Shown piece after piece: positions 35,432 to 47,424 of a DNA stretch of 64,000 nucleotides; the first letter of the stretch is position 1, and every line of letters begins with the position of its first letter. The stretch is from Microcyclospora pomicola (Eukaryota; Ascomycota; Dothideomycetes; Capnodiales). Under the pieces are notes generated by a model. It was not told the DNA's origin and ran no database searches. It saw nothing but the letters and a program-made list of their open reading frames with translations. The stretch is from positions 62,001-126,000 of the forward strand of contig NHNY01000036.1 of assembly GCA_002786065.1 (NCBI GenBank). Reading direction: 5' to 3'. Both the position numbers and the translations under genes were made by a program.

Positions 35432-37496
35432 GCACGGACGGCGGGGTCGAGGCGATGTGTGCTGGGAGCCTGAGGGTGGTGGGATATGGATGGGAGGTGG
35501 TGCTTCATACAGGCAATGCCTCTCATGGGTTTCATACGGGGGATTTACACGATCACGACTCACGTGTGGACATTGGCTCGGCTGGCATGTACAGCGGCAC
35601 TGGTTTAGGCCAGGTTCAGGCGTTAGGCGATTATGCCATTGCTTGGGTGACGAAATCATGCGTTATGATACAGCTCTCTCCTGATCGTTATAATAGACGT
35701 CGGGTGAGCGGACATCTCTCTCGTCCGCTGCTGGTATGAACGTGTCTACGTGGCCCGACATGGTCTTGTGTTATGGAGGTTTTTCGTCGGGGATGTGTTG
35801 ATTAATAGCCATGTCAATTAGGTATGGCAGACAACATGAAGTCGACGTGTCATGCGGGCCAAAGTTCTCTTTGTTTGGTTCTGAATGTATATGATAGGAG
35901 GCTATTGCGTCTCTCACCGCCAGAGCTATTCTCGATATGCCGGACTATCACAGCAGTCTATACATTAGCGAGTAAGCAGGGACGCGGCCATGCAGTCATT
36001 CTTCTCCACGCATGAGTGTGTGACAATGCATCAAGTCTCACAGAATAGATGAAATCTGGTACGCTGGTGTGACTCGTCTGTACAAGACATGAGCTGCAGT
36101 GTGATTAAGGTCACAATGTATTGAGGAAGTCACGCTGGGTCATCACGACCTCACTCGTAAAAGCGGTCTCGTCTCCCACAACAAGCCCTGCTGGCAGTAC
36201 AGAACCTGTGATCTATCGTGCAGATCGACGAAGCGCCCCGACCATTATTCTACCCGCCGCTGTCTGCAGAATACAGTAGCAGCGCTTCGGAAGTCTTGCC
36301 ATGGGCACGTGATACATCTGCGGGACAGGATCATCGCTGATCATGCACACCAGGCGCCTGGTCTAGTCGAGATCCACAGACGATCAGATTCGTTCAGCTG
36401 TGTCGACGATGTATGGAGCATTAAGATCTGGAAAGGGATGCGAGGAGAGATCGCTGGTTCGGCCGCGCCACTTCGGCCTAGGCGACGTCGACCTGCGCGA
36501 AGAGCTGGAGATGCCGCCCCTTGCAATAGACACACGTGTACTTCGCGTTCGCTATGAAAGATAGGAGACACGTCTGCCCGAGATGCCGCTGCGGTACGCC
36601 AGTCATCGTGTCAGCTCGGAGGCAAGCCTACTGAAGGTAGAAGTCCATTGCATATAGGACATCTTAGGCTGATTGGCAGAGACAGCAGATTTGGCCGGCG
36701 TCTGGTCAGCAAATCACAGGTCACATGTCAGCAATCATGGTGCTTTAGTGCGGATCATCTACCGGGTTTCCCGACTTCAGGTGTGCATATTGTGAAACAA
36801 AACGCCACACACTTCCGTACTGCACATCTTCGATGCCATTTGGTATACATGTCCCCCTGGCGCCGACGTGTCTTCCATGTGCAGTCAGATCGAATATGCA
36901 TGCATCACGCACCCCTGCAGCTGGCCGAGACCTTGGCGCGTGGTCTGTAGCAGCTGTGAATAATGCTTGGCCACGCTCCGCTCCATCCATGTCTTTCCCC
37001 TTTCTTCAGCACTTCGAGTCGGTCCAAAGGTTTGGAGCGTAGTATTAGCCTCATGGAGGACTTGCCCAGAGCAGTTAGGGGTGGGGAGCATCAGGACTCT
37101 GGCCCGGCTCCATCGCTGCCGTGCCCCGGGCTGTGTTTCGAATACCCGGAGGAGCTCCATCTGCAGGCCGTGGCAAGGTTTAGGAACATCTTAGCTTACT
37201 TGAAAGAAAGTAACGTCTGAAACTCGAAGGTCAGCGGTGCGTCGGCGCGAAAGCCATGTGGGCTTGCCAGAGCTGGTTTATATCTTGACCATCCCACTTC
37301 ACATGCATTCCACTGCTCTTCTCCCCGCGTCGCCTGATCTTTCATTCCTGCTTTCCATCCAGCGTGCAGTGTTTGATACACGTAGTCACGCCAGTCGCTC
37401 ATTACAAGCATCCTTCACTTGACACCCAATCTCAACAATACCCACCACCCAACACTCATCACCAACCTCAACCTCGACGGACCAGCTTCGCCGATC
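35432..37496. other. Gene-poor 2-kb region upstream of the GH16 gene
   Basis: Overlapping ORFs of 60-100 codons occur on both strands, none with family signal or an ATG in good context. No repeat, tRNA or other RNA gene was seen. The final few hundred bases should be the GH16 promoter and a long pyrimidine-rich leader. Confidence 0.5.
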
Positions 37497-39103
37497 ATGC
37501 ATCTCTCGACTGTGGCCGCTGGCTTGGCCATGATGAGTACCACTGGTATGGCTCAATACGTCCTGGAAGACGACTACTTCAGTGGCAACTTCTTCGACAA
37601 GTTCTCCTTCTTCACCTCTAGTGATCCTACGCATGGCTTCGTGCAGTATCAATCCGAAACGGACTCGCAGAGTCAGAACCTGATCAACAGCACCTCGAAC
37701 AACGCGTACATCGGTGTTGATTATACCAACACTGCTCCGAACGGACGTAACAGTGTTCGCCTCACCAGCACCAAGGCCTACGACACCGGTCTGATCATCA
37801 TCGATCTCGAGCATATGCCCGTAGGCTGTGGAACATGGTATGTTTGATAGCATGTACTACCGCAAGACTCATCTGCTCACGTCGTATAGGCCTGCTTTCT
37901 GGATGGTCGGTGCTGACTGGCCTGTCAATGGCGAGATTGGTAGGCTTAGAGTCTCTCTTTTGCATTCCAGCGCCTTGCTAATCAAGCACAGATATCATCG
38001 AGGGTGTACACGATCAGACCACCAACGACATGACCCTCCATACCAACCCGGGTTGCACTATCACCGACAATGGTGCCTTCACTGGCACCATCTCGACCAG
38101 CAACTGTGACATCAATGCCGCCGACCAAGCTACCAACCAGGGCTGTGGCATCACCACCACTAACACCAACACCTACGGAAACGGCTTCAACGCAAACGGC
38201 GGCGGTATCTACGCTACGGAGATCACAGCCGATGCCATCAGCATTTACTTCTTCGAGCACTCATCGGCCCCGTCGGACATTGACAGTTCCAACCCCAACC
38301 CCGCCAACTGGGGCAAGCCCCTCGCCCAGTACCAAGGTGGTTGTGATATCGCCGAGCACTTCAAGGGCATGCAGCTGGTCTTTGACACCACTTTCTGCGG
38401 CGACTGGGCCGGCGCTGTCTGGGGTAACTTCGCCTCCTGTTCCGCCAAGGCTTCCAGCTGCACGGCGTTCGTCCAGGACAACCCCAGCGCGTTCGCGGAT
38501 GCCTACTGGTCGGTCAACTCGCTCAAGGTCTACTCGGCAAGTTCAGGCTGGTCCGAGTCGAGCGTTGCAGCTACTACTACTGCCTCGACTACCTCTGTAG
38601 CCAAGACTACCGCTGCTTCATCGACCTCTGCAGTGATCATCTCCGAAAGCGTGGTAGCCCCAACCCCTGTCACATCATCCACAACCAGCGAAGTCGTCAT
38701 CCCGACCTCGACCACAGGCGTCATCATCAACGACAGCGACGTCGCTCCCGCCCCGCAGAGCACGACCTTTGCAATCTCCACGCGCTCCGAAGCTCATGAT
38801 AGCCCTCACTTCACCCGTAGCTTCGCCGGTAAGAACGGCGTAGCTCCTACCACCCTGACCGAGGCCGCTACATCGACGAGCACCACCTCCTCGTCGTCCA
38901 TCGACGTCCAGACCGCCACTGCCGGCTGGGTGTGGGATGGTGGAGCGTTCACCTACGACGTGAAGCGCGAAGCCGCCGCTGATGCCAACGCTCAGCCTGA
39001 GTCGACATGGGAGCCCAAGCCGCTCCTCTCCCACCATCGCGAGCACAAGCACGATCGCCACCAGCACTTCCACAAGCGACATCACGGCGCCGGCCGCTTG
39101 TGA
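37497..39103 (+). CDS. Secreted glycoside hydrolase family 16 beta-glucanase (three exons)
   Basis: Exons are 37497-37837, 37890-37939 and 37992-39103; both introns are 52 nt (GTATGT/TATAG and GTAGGC/CACAG). The product has 500 residues. A signal peptide (MHLSTVAAGLAMMSTTGMA) precedes the catalytic domain (about 20-290). GH16 features are FFDKFSFFTSSDPTHGFV, the GCGTWPAFWMVG strand and the catalytic EIDIIEGV motif with Glu129, Asp131 and Glu134, interrupted by intron 2. Many cysteines are probably paired. From about residue 340 the protein becomes a Ser/Thr/Val-rich, glycosylation-prone stalk. It ends with a His/Lys-rich tail (HHREHKHDRHQHFHKRHH) instead of a GPI signal. Related enzymes cut 1,3(4)-beta-glucans. 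A wall-remodelling or nutritional role is inferred. Confidence 0.92.
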
Positions 39104-40377
39104 TGACGAATCCTCTCCTCTTCTTCTCACCGAGCCACTGCTGGACTGGCCATGGTGCTTTCTTCGACCTTCTTTTTTCTTTCTTGTACATTGCTGGAGA
39201 AAATCAGCACACGGGCAGCACAGTGGAAACGCGAGATATACCCTGGGACTGTGCTGACACGGGGTGTTCGGTGACATCGGGGGAATATCACAAAGCGACG
39301 GAAACCATTGCGGCCGTGCTTTTCATCGTTCAGAGAGTCTGGTAAGCTCGTGCGCATCCCCCTTGCATCCCCTCATTCGTTCGTACGGTAGCGGCGGCAG
39401 CGGTAGCAGCAACTTTGTGGCGGTGGATGGGGACGTGACCCGGGTGTCCGGAGTCTGGCGAGTGATTAGCGTAGCATAGCGAATCCTGCCTTGGAGGCAT
39501 ACTGTTTCTCTCGACGTATATTCCGTCCTTTCATGTCTGTGTGTCTGTCTCTCCTTCGAGTCAGTTCCTGCCAGCGGGATCTGTCGAACCTCTCAGCGTG
39601 AAATGCTGTAAGTCAGCGAACTGAGATCCACTCCGACATCTAGAATTCCAGACACATGACGCTCTCTCTATCACTTCCAACTTTCCCACTGCGCCCTTCA
39701 TCACTAATCGGAATATCTTCCCTTCTACTCCTCCCTTCCTCGCCCTTTCCGAGCACATCCCGCAGCAGTTCCGTCCGCTCTGCATAGATGTTTGGCGCAG
39801 TAAACCGTTACGTCCGCTCAGAGAGTCGAGTTCATCCACGATACGAAGTACCTAGTCAAGGTATGTCACATAGGTGGAGCAATGGTAAAGGCTAGGAAAG
39901 AAAAGACATTGTAGACATGAAAGAGAAGCGTAAGGAAAAGTAAAAGTATGAAGAACTCAAAGCTACCTTATACTGAACGCAGACAACAATGAAATCATAA
40001 GTACCTGAAGAAGAGATAGGTAAAAAGAGGAACAAGGAACCGACAAACAGTCAGTAAGAGGGGGAATGAGATGGAGGAGAAATGGCATCAAACGAGTCAA
40101 AACTAGGTACCTACCCACCTCGAATGTCGGTATGCTCGTCTTCAGTTCTGATATACCCAACCTGAATACCGGTCTACATCTCACTAACACGAATGTACCA
40201 TCTTCGATGCTCGTTCAACGCTAACGGACCTTTCGGGCTCCATATGCATCATATCATCATATGTATTGATAGGTGTGACTTCTCTCCGTCTCTCGTTTGC
40301 GTGGCTACATATATACCTTTCTGGTCTTCATGCTGCGGCCACCAAGGCACATGCGTGTTATTAGATGCGCTTTACAG
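39104..40377. other. Intergenic region downstream of the GH16 gene
   Basis: No supported gene. Short ORFs of up to 92 codons lack family signal. The motif TAGGTACCTACCCACC occurs at 40104-40119. Confidence 0.45.
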
Positions 40378-40380
40378 TAA

Positions 40381-40395
40381 CTAACCCTAACCCTA
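40381..40395. repeat. Internal telomere-like CCCTAA repeat
   Basis: CTAACCCTAACCCTA is two and a half units of the TTAGGG telomere repeat of filamentous fungi, read on the C-rich strand. It lies about 115 bp from a second short tract in the opposite orientation. Confidence 0.75.
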
Positions 40396-40509
40396 TGTTC
40401 GCATATAATGCGCGCCTAGATTCAAGCGAGTCCGAAGGAAGGAGAATCAAACTGTAATTCAAGCATAACGTAAGGTTAGGTAGCAACCTGCTATTGTTGC
40501 GCCGATACT

Positions 40510-40519
40510 TTAGGGTTAG
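40510..40519. repeat. Internal telomere-like TTAGGG repeat, opposite orientation
   Basis: TTAGGGTTAG is one full and one partial unit on the G-rich strand, facing the CCCTAA tract at 40381. It is short enough to be a chance match on its own; the pairing is what draws attention. Confidence 0.5.
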
Positions 40520-40558
40520 CGTCTAGTTGATGCTAGGCGTCACCTATTAGAAGACCAA

Positions 40559-41115
40559 GTAAGATACTCACCTTCTATAATTACGTGCCCTATCTGACAA
40601 TTGCCTGCAGACTTCAGTATGCTGGCCCAGATAACCTCGAGAATGCCCTTATTAGCGTCTCGAATATCGAGACGGATTTGCTGCGCGCCTTTACTTCTCT
40701 AGTCAACAACGCCGCGCTGCCTATGCTCCGGGGTCACCCTCTCACGACCTAGTTCGTTTTCGAGCGGTACACCAGCGACCAACTCTGTGCTAGTCGAGAG
40801 GTGCGTTCTCGACTTCTTTAACTAGACAACCCGGACGATGGCGTGTTATAAGGCATCTTCGACGAGGATGTCGTTATAGACGATGCCTCCTCTAACGATA
40901 GTAATGCAGCACTGTCGACTATAAGCGGGTTCGTTATCGGGGAGGAAGACGTGACGATAGGCGAGGGCGAGGGCGAGGGCGAGGGTAAGCATAATGAGCA
41001 GGATCAGGTGATAGGTGAGGGTAGCGAGGACGGTTATGAGATCGGGGACGCAGATAACGGAGGGCAGGAAACTGATGGAAAGGGGTTCCTGTTCTGTGAC
41101 GCCCTCGACAACTAG
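40559..41115 (+). pseudogene. Decayed coding stretch of unknown family
   Basis: A single reading frame carries protein-like sequence through about 500 bp, from roughly 40611 to 41115. It includes RLQYAGPDNLENALISVS, LLRAFTSLVNNAALPML and a Gly/Glu-rich acidic tail ending FLFCDALDN. The frame has a few interruptions, so it looks like a relic. Just upstream is a 52-nt intron-like segment at 40559-40610 with a GTAAGA donor, CTGAC branch and CTGCAG acceptor, which would make it an intron-containing gene rather than a simple element. I cannot say whether the source was a host gene, a subtelomeric gene or part of a mobile element; no diagnostic enzyme motif is visible. The interruption pattern is compatible with repeat-induced point mutation. 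Confidence 0.5.
40960..40985. repeat. GGCGAG hexamer tandem repeat (about four units)
   Basis: Four GGCGAG units in a row encode the Gly-Glu run of the decayed coding stretch. Confidence 0.85.
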
Positions 41116-41762
41116 TCGTCACGCGCGCGCACATTGAGTTGATCGAGTTGATCGAGTTATTATAGCGGATGTTACATCGTCTCAGACCCCTACTTTAGGG
41201 AGAGACAATGCCCGAATTCTGAATTCGTTACATCCTTGCCCTATGCTCTTCTAAGATCACCAGGGTCAGTGACCATCCGCAAGCTATCTGTCGCGCCAAT
41301 ACATCTAACATGATATCCTTCTAGCTCTAGACACATGGAAGTATGCACCGAAACTTCGTCAACAAAGCTTTTTCTCCGAGATCACACATCGTCTGTCCTT
41401 GTTATCCAACATCATGTACCTAAACGACACCATCCTCTGGAGGGTCGGGTGTGCATGTACGTATGGGACTATTTCAATATGAGTATTGCTTTCGTATCGG
41501 ATCATCACCCATTGGTAGCAGATTACTCTTGATTGCTCGCGTGATGATGTGTGAAGTCAAGAGTGGACATCAGATTTGGTGGACGCTAAAGGGTTCTCGG
41601 CTCCTCAGAACGCCTGGCTGAAATGGTGCGTAGATTCGTCGATACATGACAGTAAGATGAGTGGCGACATGGGCTCATACCCCTGTCCGTAACACCCCGC
41701 TTTTCATCGCGTGCTGAAGCCATACTCGGCTTGAACTCGTTTGTGAAACATCGCGGCCCTCT
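41116..41762. other. Intergenic region downstream of the Zn2Cys6 gene
   Basis: Short GAGTTGATC direct repeats occur at 41135-41158. Otherwise nothing is supported; a 65-codon ORF at 41335-41532 has no family signal. Confidence 0.45.
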
Positions 41763-44500
41763 TCAACCTCTCCTTTTGGAACTACTGTACGGCGGATAGA
41801 CCGAATGATCAACACTCGCCTCCCGATATCTCTTCTGACCATGTCCAGACACGAACGCACTCGTAAAGGCATCCTGCCACATGACAGGCGTCACGGCCGG
41901 CATGACGGGGATGTTCGGTGGCGCCATATGAGCGCTAGTGTGTGGCTGAGTGGAGTAGCCATTCTGCTGCGAACCAGGCGAGTGCTCGTGTGCGACCATC
42001 GGGGCTGAGGTGGCGGAGGCATTTTGGACGCTGGATGGTGCAGGCTGTGGCGGTGGCGGTGCGCCTCCGAATGCTGTGTTCCAATGGCTGAAAATACCGG
42101 ACGGATCCCACGCTGGCTGGGGCTCGTTACTGACGACTCGCTCGAGGTCATACCCTGTATGTGGGATCGAGGAGACCCGATTCAAGCTTTGATTGGGATA
42201 GGATGTGGTTGCCGGCAGCTGGTAGGACGGCGAGTCAAAGGCCACGACTGGCTGACTCGTGATGGTTTGGCTGGAAATCGCGACATCATAAGATGACGGG
42301 AAGTCATTTGTGGGACTACCATGCCGAGAACTGCGGTTGTCATGCAGATGTGACCACGATTGTACTGGAGGCCCGGAGACACTTCCAGGACTACTGCGGA
42401 ACTCTGGTGGCGTGGGTTCGTTCTCCACCGATGGACTGCGCAAACCTAGCGTTGGTTTCAGCTCAAATGATCGGCTGGTATCCTGACTGAACGCTTCCCG
42501 AAGCGCGTTGATCTGAGCCACCATATCTGGTCCGGCACCAGGTATGCAACTTTCCAGCACTCGCATATGCCGTGTGAAGAACGTCCGTGCTTTGGCATTC
42601 TGTACAGGATCTGGTGATGTGATAGCAGCCTAGGTCTTCGTCAGTCATATACTACTGGATGCAGAAGACTTTTGCTTACCAAATGAAGCATGGTGCATGT
42701 CAAAACACAGTAAATCGTGAAGTTGATCCCACGCAGCATAAACTGCAGGCCATGCATACCAAAGTCGCGGATGAGCGCCTCTTGCAACCTGCACATCATC
42801 ACAGCAGAGTTCAGCAGTACGTCCAGCGATTTCCCGAAGTTTGGATCCCGCTTTTCCAATAGAGTAGAAAGCTGCGGCCGGTAATGCATGATGATCACAA
42901 GGTGTTGATAGATGTGTACGTATGCCACAAAGTGGTCATTGCCGAGGAAGGGCGGCCCTCCATCATCCGGATAGTGTAGCTGGAAATCTTGCGGGAGGCC
43001 TTTCAGCCAAGCAGGTAATAGATCGTTCTGTCGTGTAAATGCCGGATCAAGAGCCCAATCGTCACGCACCTTGCGTAATTTCTGCCACAGAACGTTGCTC
43101 ACCTTGACGTTTCTGAAGGCTTGTGTCATGAAGGTGTATCGCCGGGAAATGGCTTGATCAAAAGCGTCGACCTCGGCACTTGGTTCTGGGACGGCGACTT
43201 CGATCGTGTCCAGCTCGACCGCAAAGTCGGTTCTTCCTTGTGGGGCTCCAATCAGGATCTCCAGCGCAAAGATAGTCTGCCAGACTCTTGTCCGGACCAG
43301 ACAATCAGCTCTGCTGTATTTGCATGTTTTTCCTGGACGATGCTGCTCTAGATGTTCATGAAGTCCTAGATCAAAAGCCATAGTGGTCATGTACTTCACT
43401 GCCATCCAAGATCTGTAATAATATCCTCGTTTCGGGAGTGATTCTCGTGCTCTGGTGATCAAGATCATGGCCTGGATAGTGCTTAGTCGCGGTACATCCT
43501 TGAAGCTCTCCTCATGCCGCGCAGCCAAAGCCAGCCATCTTTGAGCTTCGATGGGTTCTTCGAGATACCGTGCCACACACGCGAAGATGCCCTCCAACAC
43601 CAGAGGTGAGATGGAATGCCGGGCAGAACGCCATTGCTCGTAAAATGCCGCGCGGTTGAGTACAGGTGAGTATGGATGAATGTACGTGAAGAAATAGCCG
43701 AAATAATCCAGCGCTCGCTCGTCAGTCGGCATCATTTCCGGAGGTATCCTCACGGTTGAGTCAGTACTGACAGAAAGCGGAAGCTCAACATCCTGTTCCT
43801 CGACGGCAGGAGTCTCCGCCAGATGTCTGGTCTCCTTGGCGATATACGTGGCAGCACTGGTGATGTCAATCGAGAGATCACCCATATGCCCCTCGAGCTC
43901 CTTTACAGCCTCGTCCATTTCCTGGGGATCCGCACTCGAGTCCTGGGTGGGAGACCGCGTAAGACTCGGCTGCGGGAAGTTTTGGAATTGCGATGGAGGA
44001 GACGGATAATATCCATTATTCGGGTAAGCACCCAGCGATGCCGTGTCCGATGGATGGGGAGAAAGTTGCGGGATGAACTGCGTTGGATATCCCCCACCAT
44101 TGACGACCGGCTGCATCGGCACTGAAGTCGGAGCTGCCATGGGCATGGGAACACTGCCAGACCAGTCATATGCGCGATCTGTCACGCTATCCGGGGTCCC
44201 AGGTTGGCTGGAGTGAGAGATGGTGGTTTGGAAGCTGAACTCGCCCGGTCCGCTTGGACTGCTGGAAAGTCCCTCATCATCCGGATCCAGAGTTGGCGGG
44301 ACGCATTTCAGCTTCAATCGGACACAGGCTCCACACGGCCAAGGCCCATTCTGCACGGCACCGTCACAGCGAATTTTGCGTTTGCGACAACCGTCACAAG
44401 CGCGCATCACCTTGAGGCGCTTGTGGCGGTTATACTCGTCGACAAAGACATACTGCTTGGTGTGCGGCGCCGGGGCCGGAGCAGCAGTAATGTGCTCCAT
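41763..44500 (-). CDS. Zn2Cys6 fungal transcription factor (two exons)
   Basis: Exon 1 is 42680-44500 and exon 2 is 41763-42629, joined in phase 0 across a 50-nt GTAAGC/CCTAG intron, giving 895 residues. The binuclear zinc cluster is complete: Cys35, 38, 45, 56, 59 and 66, in MRACDGCRKRKIRCDGA and PCGACVRLKLKC. A Pro/Ser/Gln-rich linker follows. The fungal-specific regulatory domain covers about 265-600, with YFGYFFTYIHPYSPVLNR, the RGYYYRSWMAVKYMTTMAFDLGLH motif and a membrane-like MLRGINFTIYCVLTCTMLHL segment just before the intron. The C-terminal 290 residues are disordered and end in a basic SSKRRG. The start MEHITAAPAPAPHTKQYVFVDEYNRHKRLK resembles a conserved Pezizomycotina group that I recognise but cannot name with certainty. 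Targets are unknown. Confidence 0.9.
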
Positions 44501-45579
44501 GGAAATCGTGATCAGATAAGCGAGAGAAGTGGTCGGGAGGCACTACTTTGGTGAGAGAATCCGCAGAAGGGCAGGACGGGCGGCACGGTGTTTAGTAGAC
44601 GGTCCGTCCAGCGATGGGATGGCTAGACATTGTTGGCCTTTTTGGATTGCAGGGGCAATTTGGTGGTGGTGGTGATCGTGGTGGTGGTCGTCGTAATGAG
44701 GCAAAGGGACGGTAATAAGATGATGGGCATGGTTGGAGGTTGCGGCGACGAACCACAGGTTGCAACCCCACAGAGCAGATCGACACCGGCCTGAGCGTGA
44801 GTTGTGGCGCAGGTCTAAGCGGTAGTGTGAGGGGGGTGGTTGTTAGCAGGCCGACCCTGCATTTGGCGGGTGCTGGACAGTCCTGTTGTCTAAGGAGCCA
44901 GCACCGACAGTACACCATCGCGCGGGATTCAACGGTCAACACCACCACCACTTGGGCAATGTTACAAGTCGTTATTTGGACTGTATAGTGCAGCCAGCAT
45001 ACACGAGTATGATGTGAGTGCGAATGCCTTGGAAACACCATCTCACGGATCTCAGGCCAGGAGTTGTGGTCGCCTTAACTAGCCATGAAATAGTCTTGGC
45101 ACCGAAGCAATATGGAAGATGCCGGCGTCTACCGCCCATCAGACCTCCGCCATCCATACAGTGGCGGCCCGACTACGCCATCGGCATGTGACAGTTGACA
45201 GGGCAGTTTCTGTCAAAGATCGCCAGCATTTCCCATCGGGCATATGCCTTGCTAAAGGTAGACGACACAAGCCTCTGGTTTCACACCTCAAACACGGACT
45301 AACGACAGTAGATCAGTCAGCCACGCAGTCGTAATCGCTTACCTTACCTGGCTGGGCAGGTGGCGTCACGACTGAGAATCTTCGCTGCAGTAGTGTCTAC
45401 ACCACACTACACTGCCTCTACCCGTGCATACACCGTATCCGACGGCACAATACTTGAACCTCCAAGTATTCGTTACCACACTCCGAACCTACTCTGGCGC
45501 TAGATATCTCCTGAGGCCACCCACCCCCACCGTTTCTGCTACAACACCGCCTGGCTGGGATCCCGGACACCCAACAAAC
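44501..45579. promoter_or_regulatory. Divergent intergenic region, Zn2Cys6 gene / CIA2
   Basis: A 1.08-kb region between divergent genes. A 149-codon minus-strand ORF at 44592-45041 is Pro/Arg-rich leader-like sequence without family signal. Runs of GGTGGT and CCACCA triplets lie near 44655 and 44940. Confidence 0.5.
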
Positions 45580-46170
45580 ATGGATCTCGACAAGGACAAC
45601 GCCAACCCGACCATCATCGATGCCTCTGATCTCCCCTCGCGCCGTAGGGCCGAGCCAACGGCCAAACGTCCCCGGATCTTCGACGCCCTAACGCCCGCCT
45701 ACCCCCGTCTGGCCACCACGTACACCTCCCCGGAAGCATCCGAAAGCGACTCCTCCGACACCGACGACGTGCGCGAGGAGATCGACGAGCAGGAAGTCTT
45801 CGACCTGATCTCCAGCATCTCCGACCCCGAGCACCCGCTCTCCCTCGGCTCCCTCGGCGTGGTAAAGCTCGAGGACATCACGATTCTCGCCCCGCCGTCG
45901 GCGCGCTCGCGCATCAGCACCGTGCGCGTGCTCATCACGCCGACGACGACGGCCTGCTCGCTGACGACCGTCATTGGACTCGGCGTCAAGGTGCGTCTGG
46001 TCAATGCGCTGCCGCCGCGGTTCCGCGTCGACGTCCGCATCAAGCAAGGCACGTCCAAGACCGCCGACGAGGTCAACAAGCAGCTCGGCGATAAGGAGCG
46101 CGTGGCGGCCGCGATGGAGAATCGCTCGCTCGTCAATGTGGTCAATACCATGCTGGCGACGTGTGAATAG
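45580..46170 (+). CDS. CIA2: Cytosolic iron-sulfur assembly protein Cia2 (MIP18 family)
   Basis: Cia2 works with Cia1 and Met18 in the CIA targeting complex that inserts Fe-S clusters into cytosolic and nuclear proteins. I start at MDLDKDNANPTIIDASD, 196 residues; the frame extends 52 codons upstream but without similarity. A disordered acidic N-terminus leads into the MIP18 (DUF59) domain at EEIDEQEVFDLISSISDPEHPLSLGSLGVV. The predicted reactive cysteine lies in TTTACSLTTVIGLG, and the terminal RFRVDVRIKQGT and NKQLGDKERVAAAMEN motifs are typical. The coding part has no intron. Its third-position GC is markedly high compared with neighbours, which also creates long antisense ORFs. Confidence 0.94.
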   Translation: MDLDKDNANPTIIDASDLPSRRRAEPTAKRPRIFDALTPAYPRLATTYTSPEASESDSSDTDDVREEIDEQEVFDLISSISDPEHPLSLGSLGVVKLEDITILAPPSARSRISTVRVLITPTTTACSLTTVIGLGVKVRLVNALPPRFRVDVRIKQGTSKTADEVNKQLGDKERVAAAMENRSLVNVVNTMLATCE

Positions 46171-46826
46171 GTAAGGTGACCTGAGGAAGGCAGGCAGGGG
46201 GACGTCTCCTGCGTTAGCACTGCTCGAAATGGGCAAGTGCAAGGCTGGACGAGGCGCGTTCGTGCACAAGCGCTTCACGAGAGATTCACCACTTGGAAAT
46301 TGGGACGCAAGCCTGGGATTTGTGTGGGAGTAGGGGAATTGATCTCCTGGGCTAGTCGACCAAGTTGGCAGGTTGTCGACTAGAGATGCCATACCTTCGG
46401 CTGTTTCAGCCTTACGTCGGCGCCATCCCAGCTGCCTATCTGGGTATGCAGGTCTCGATCATGTCGAACGAAAAAGCAAAAGCTGGGGATCGACCGTGCT
46501 GGAGCTTGCACTAGGCCGAGCTGCCTCGATCGATCATGACTTCGCATTAACGGCCATAAACTGGGACATGTACACACGGTTGTTACGTCTTCGAAGTGTG
46601 GGTACATCATTAGACTGGCTGTTACCTAGACTACAAAGCATGAATACATCTATCTAGGGAGGAACCATGGTACCGACAAGTTGACAACGCCATAGCTCGC
46701 AAATTGCAAACATGATACCAACACAAAACGCCATGCGTGAAGAGCATTCATTCCATCCGTGAGTTTCCCTGTATCCCCCTATCGACGCACGTTCCATCTC
46801 AAGTTTATGCCACAATTCGCACACTC
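46171..46826. other. Convergent intergenic region
   Basis: About 650 bp between CIA2 and the converging RCR-like gene. ORFs of up to 94 codons have no family signal. Confidence 0.5.
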
Positions 46827-47424
46827 TCACGCATCCTGCTGGCGTGCAGTGAGTGGCGCCGTAGGCCCGGTACTAGACTCGCCAGCGCTATGCACCTGTG
46901 CCACCGGATAGCTCTGGTCCGCCATGACCTTGCTCCCACCCTGCGGCGGCTGATATGCAGGAGGCGGAGCGTGCTCGTGATGGTAGGCTGGTGGCGGCGG
47001 TGCATAGCCATCCATTCGATAGGCCTGTTCCTGCTGATAGGGCTGGGCTCCATACGGCGTATACTGGTTGTTGTTGTTGTAGCGCGGCTGGCTCGCCATC
47101 ACGCGTCGTTGCACCATCCACCGGTGGTATGGGAGGGGCGGCAGTCCCCTGCGTGTCCGGCGATTGGCATGGTAGTACCCGCCGATGAAGTATAGGAGCA
47201 CCAAGGCGAAGATGAGGGCGACGATGATGTACCGCACTGTGAAGCCAGCCTAAGAAGTCCTACGTCAGACAGTTTGTTCATCGAGACTCACACCATTCAC
47301 AGCCTGCTCTTACCGGCGACCACCACCAACTGTTATCGTCATCGGAATCATTGTCGCTGTTGTCGTCGAACTGGGACCCATCACCCGACTGCCGTTTCCA
47401 CATCAGGAGTGCGTCCGCAAACAT
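46827..47424 (-). CDS. Small single-pass membrane protein, RCR-like (two exons)
   Basis: Exon 1 is 47314-47424 and exon 2 is 46827-47249, joined in phase 0 across a 64-nt GTAAGA/CTTAG intron, giving 177 residues. The N-terminal part is acidic (SQFDDNSDNDSDDDNS), followed by WWWSPAGF and one transmembrane helix at about residues 42-60. The cytoplasmic side has HANRRTRRGLPPLPYHRW and Tyr/Gln-rich repeats. PPPPAYHHEH and PPPAYQPP are PY-like motifs that could recruit Rsp5-type ubiquitin ligases. This layout resembles fungal RCR (resistance to Congo red) proteins, which act in trafficking of wall and plasma-membrane proteins. Family assignment is by layout rather than close sequence identity, so confidence is moderate. 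Confidence 0.72.

Noticed and set aside
45688-46392. 234-codon ORF antisense to CIA2
   Set aside because: High GC at third positions of CIA2 removes stops on the other strand. The translation is Arg/Asp/Gly-rich without any motif.
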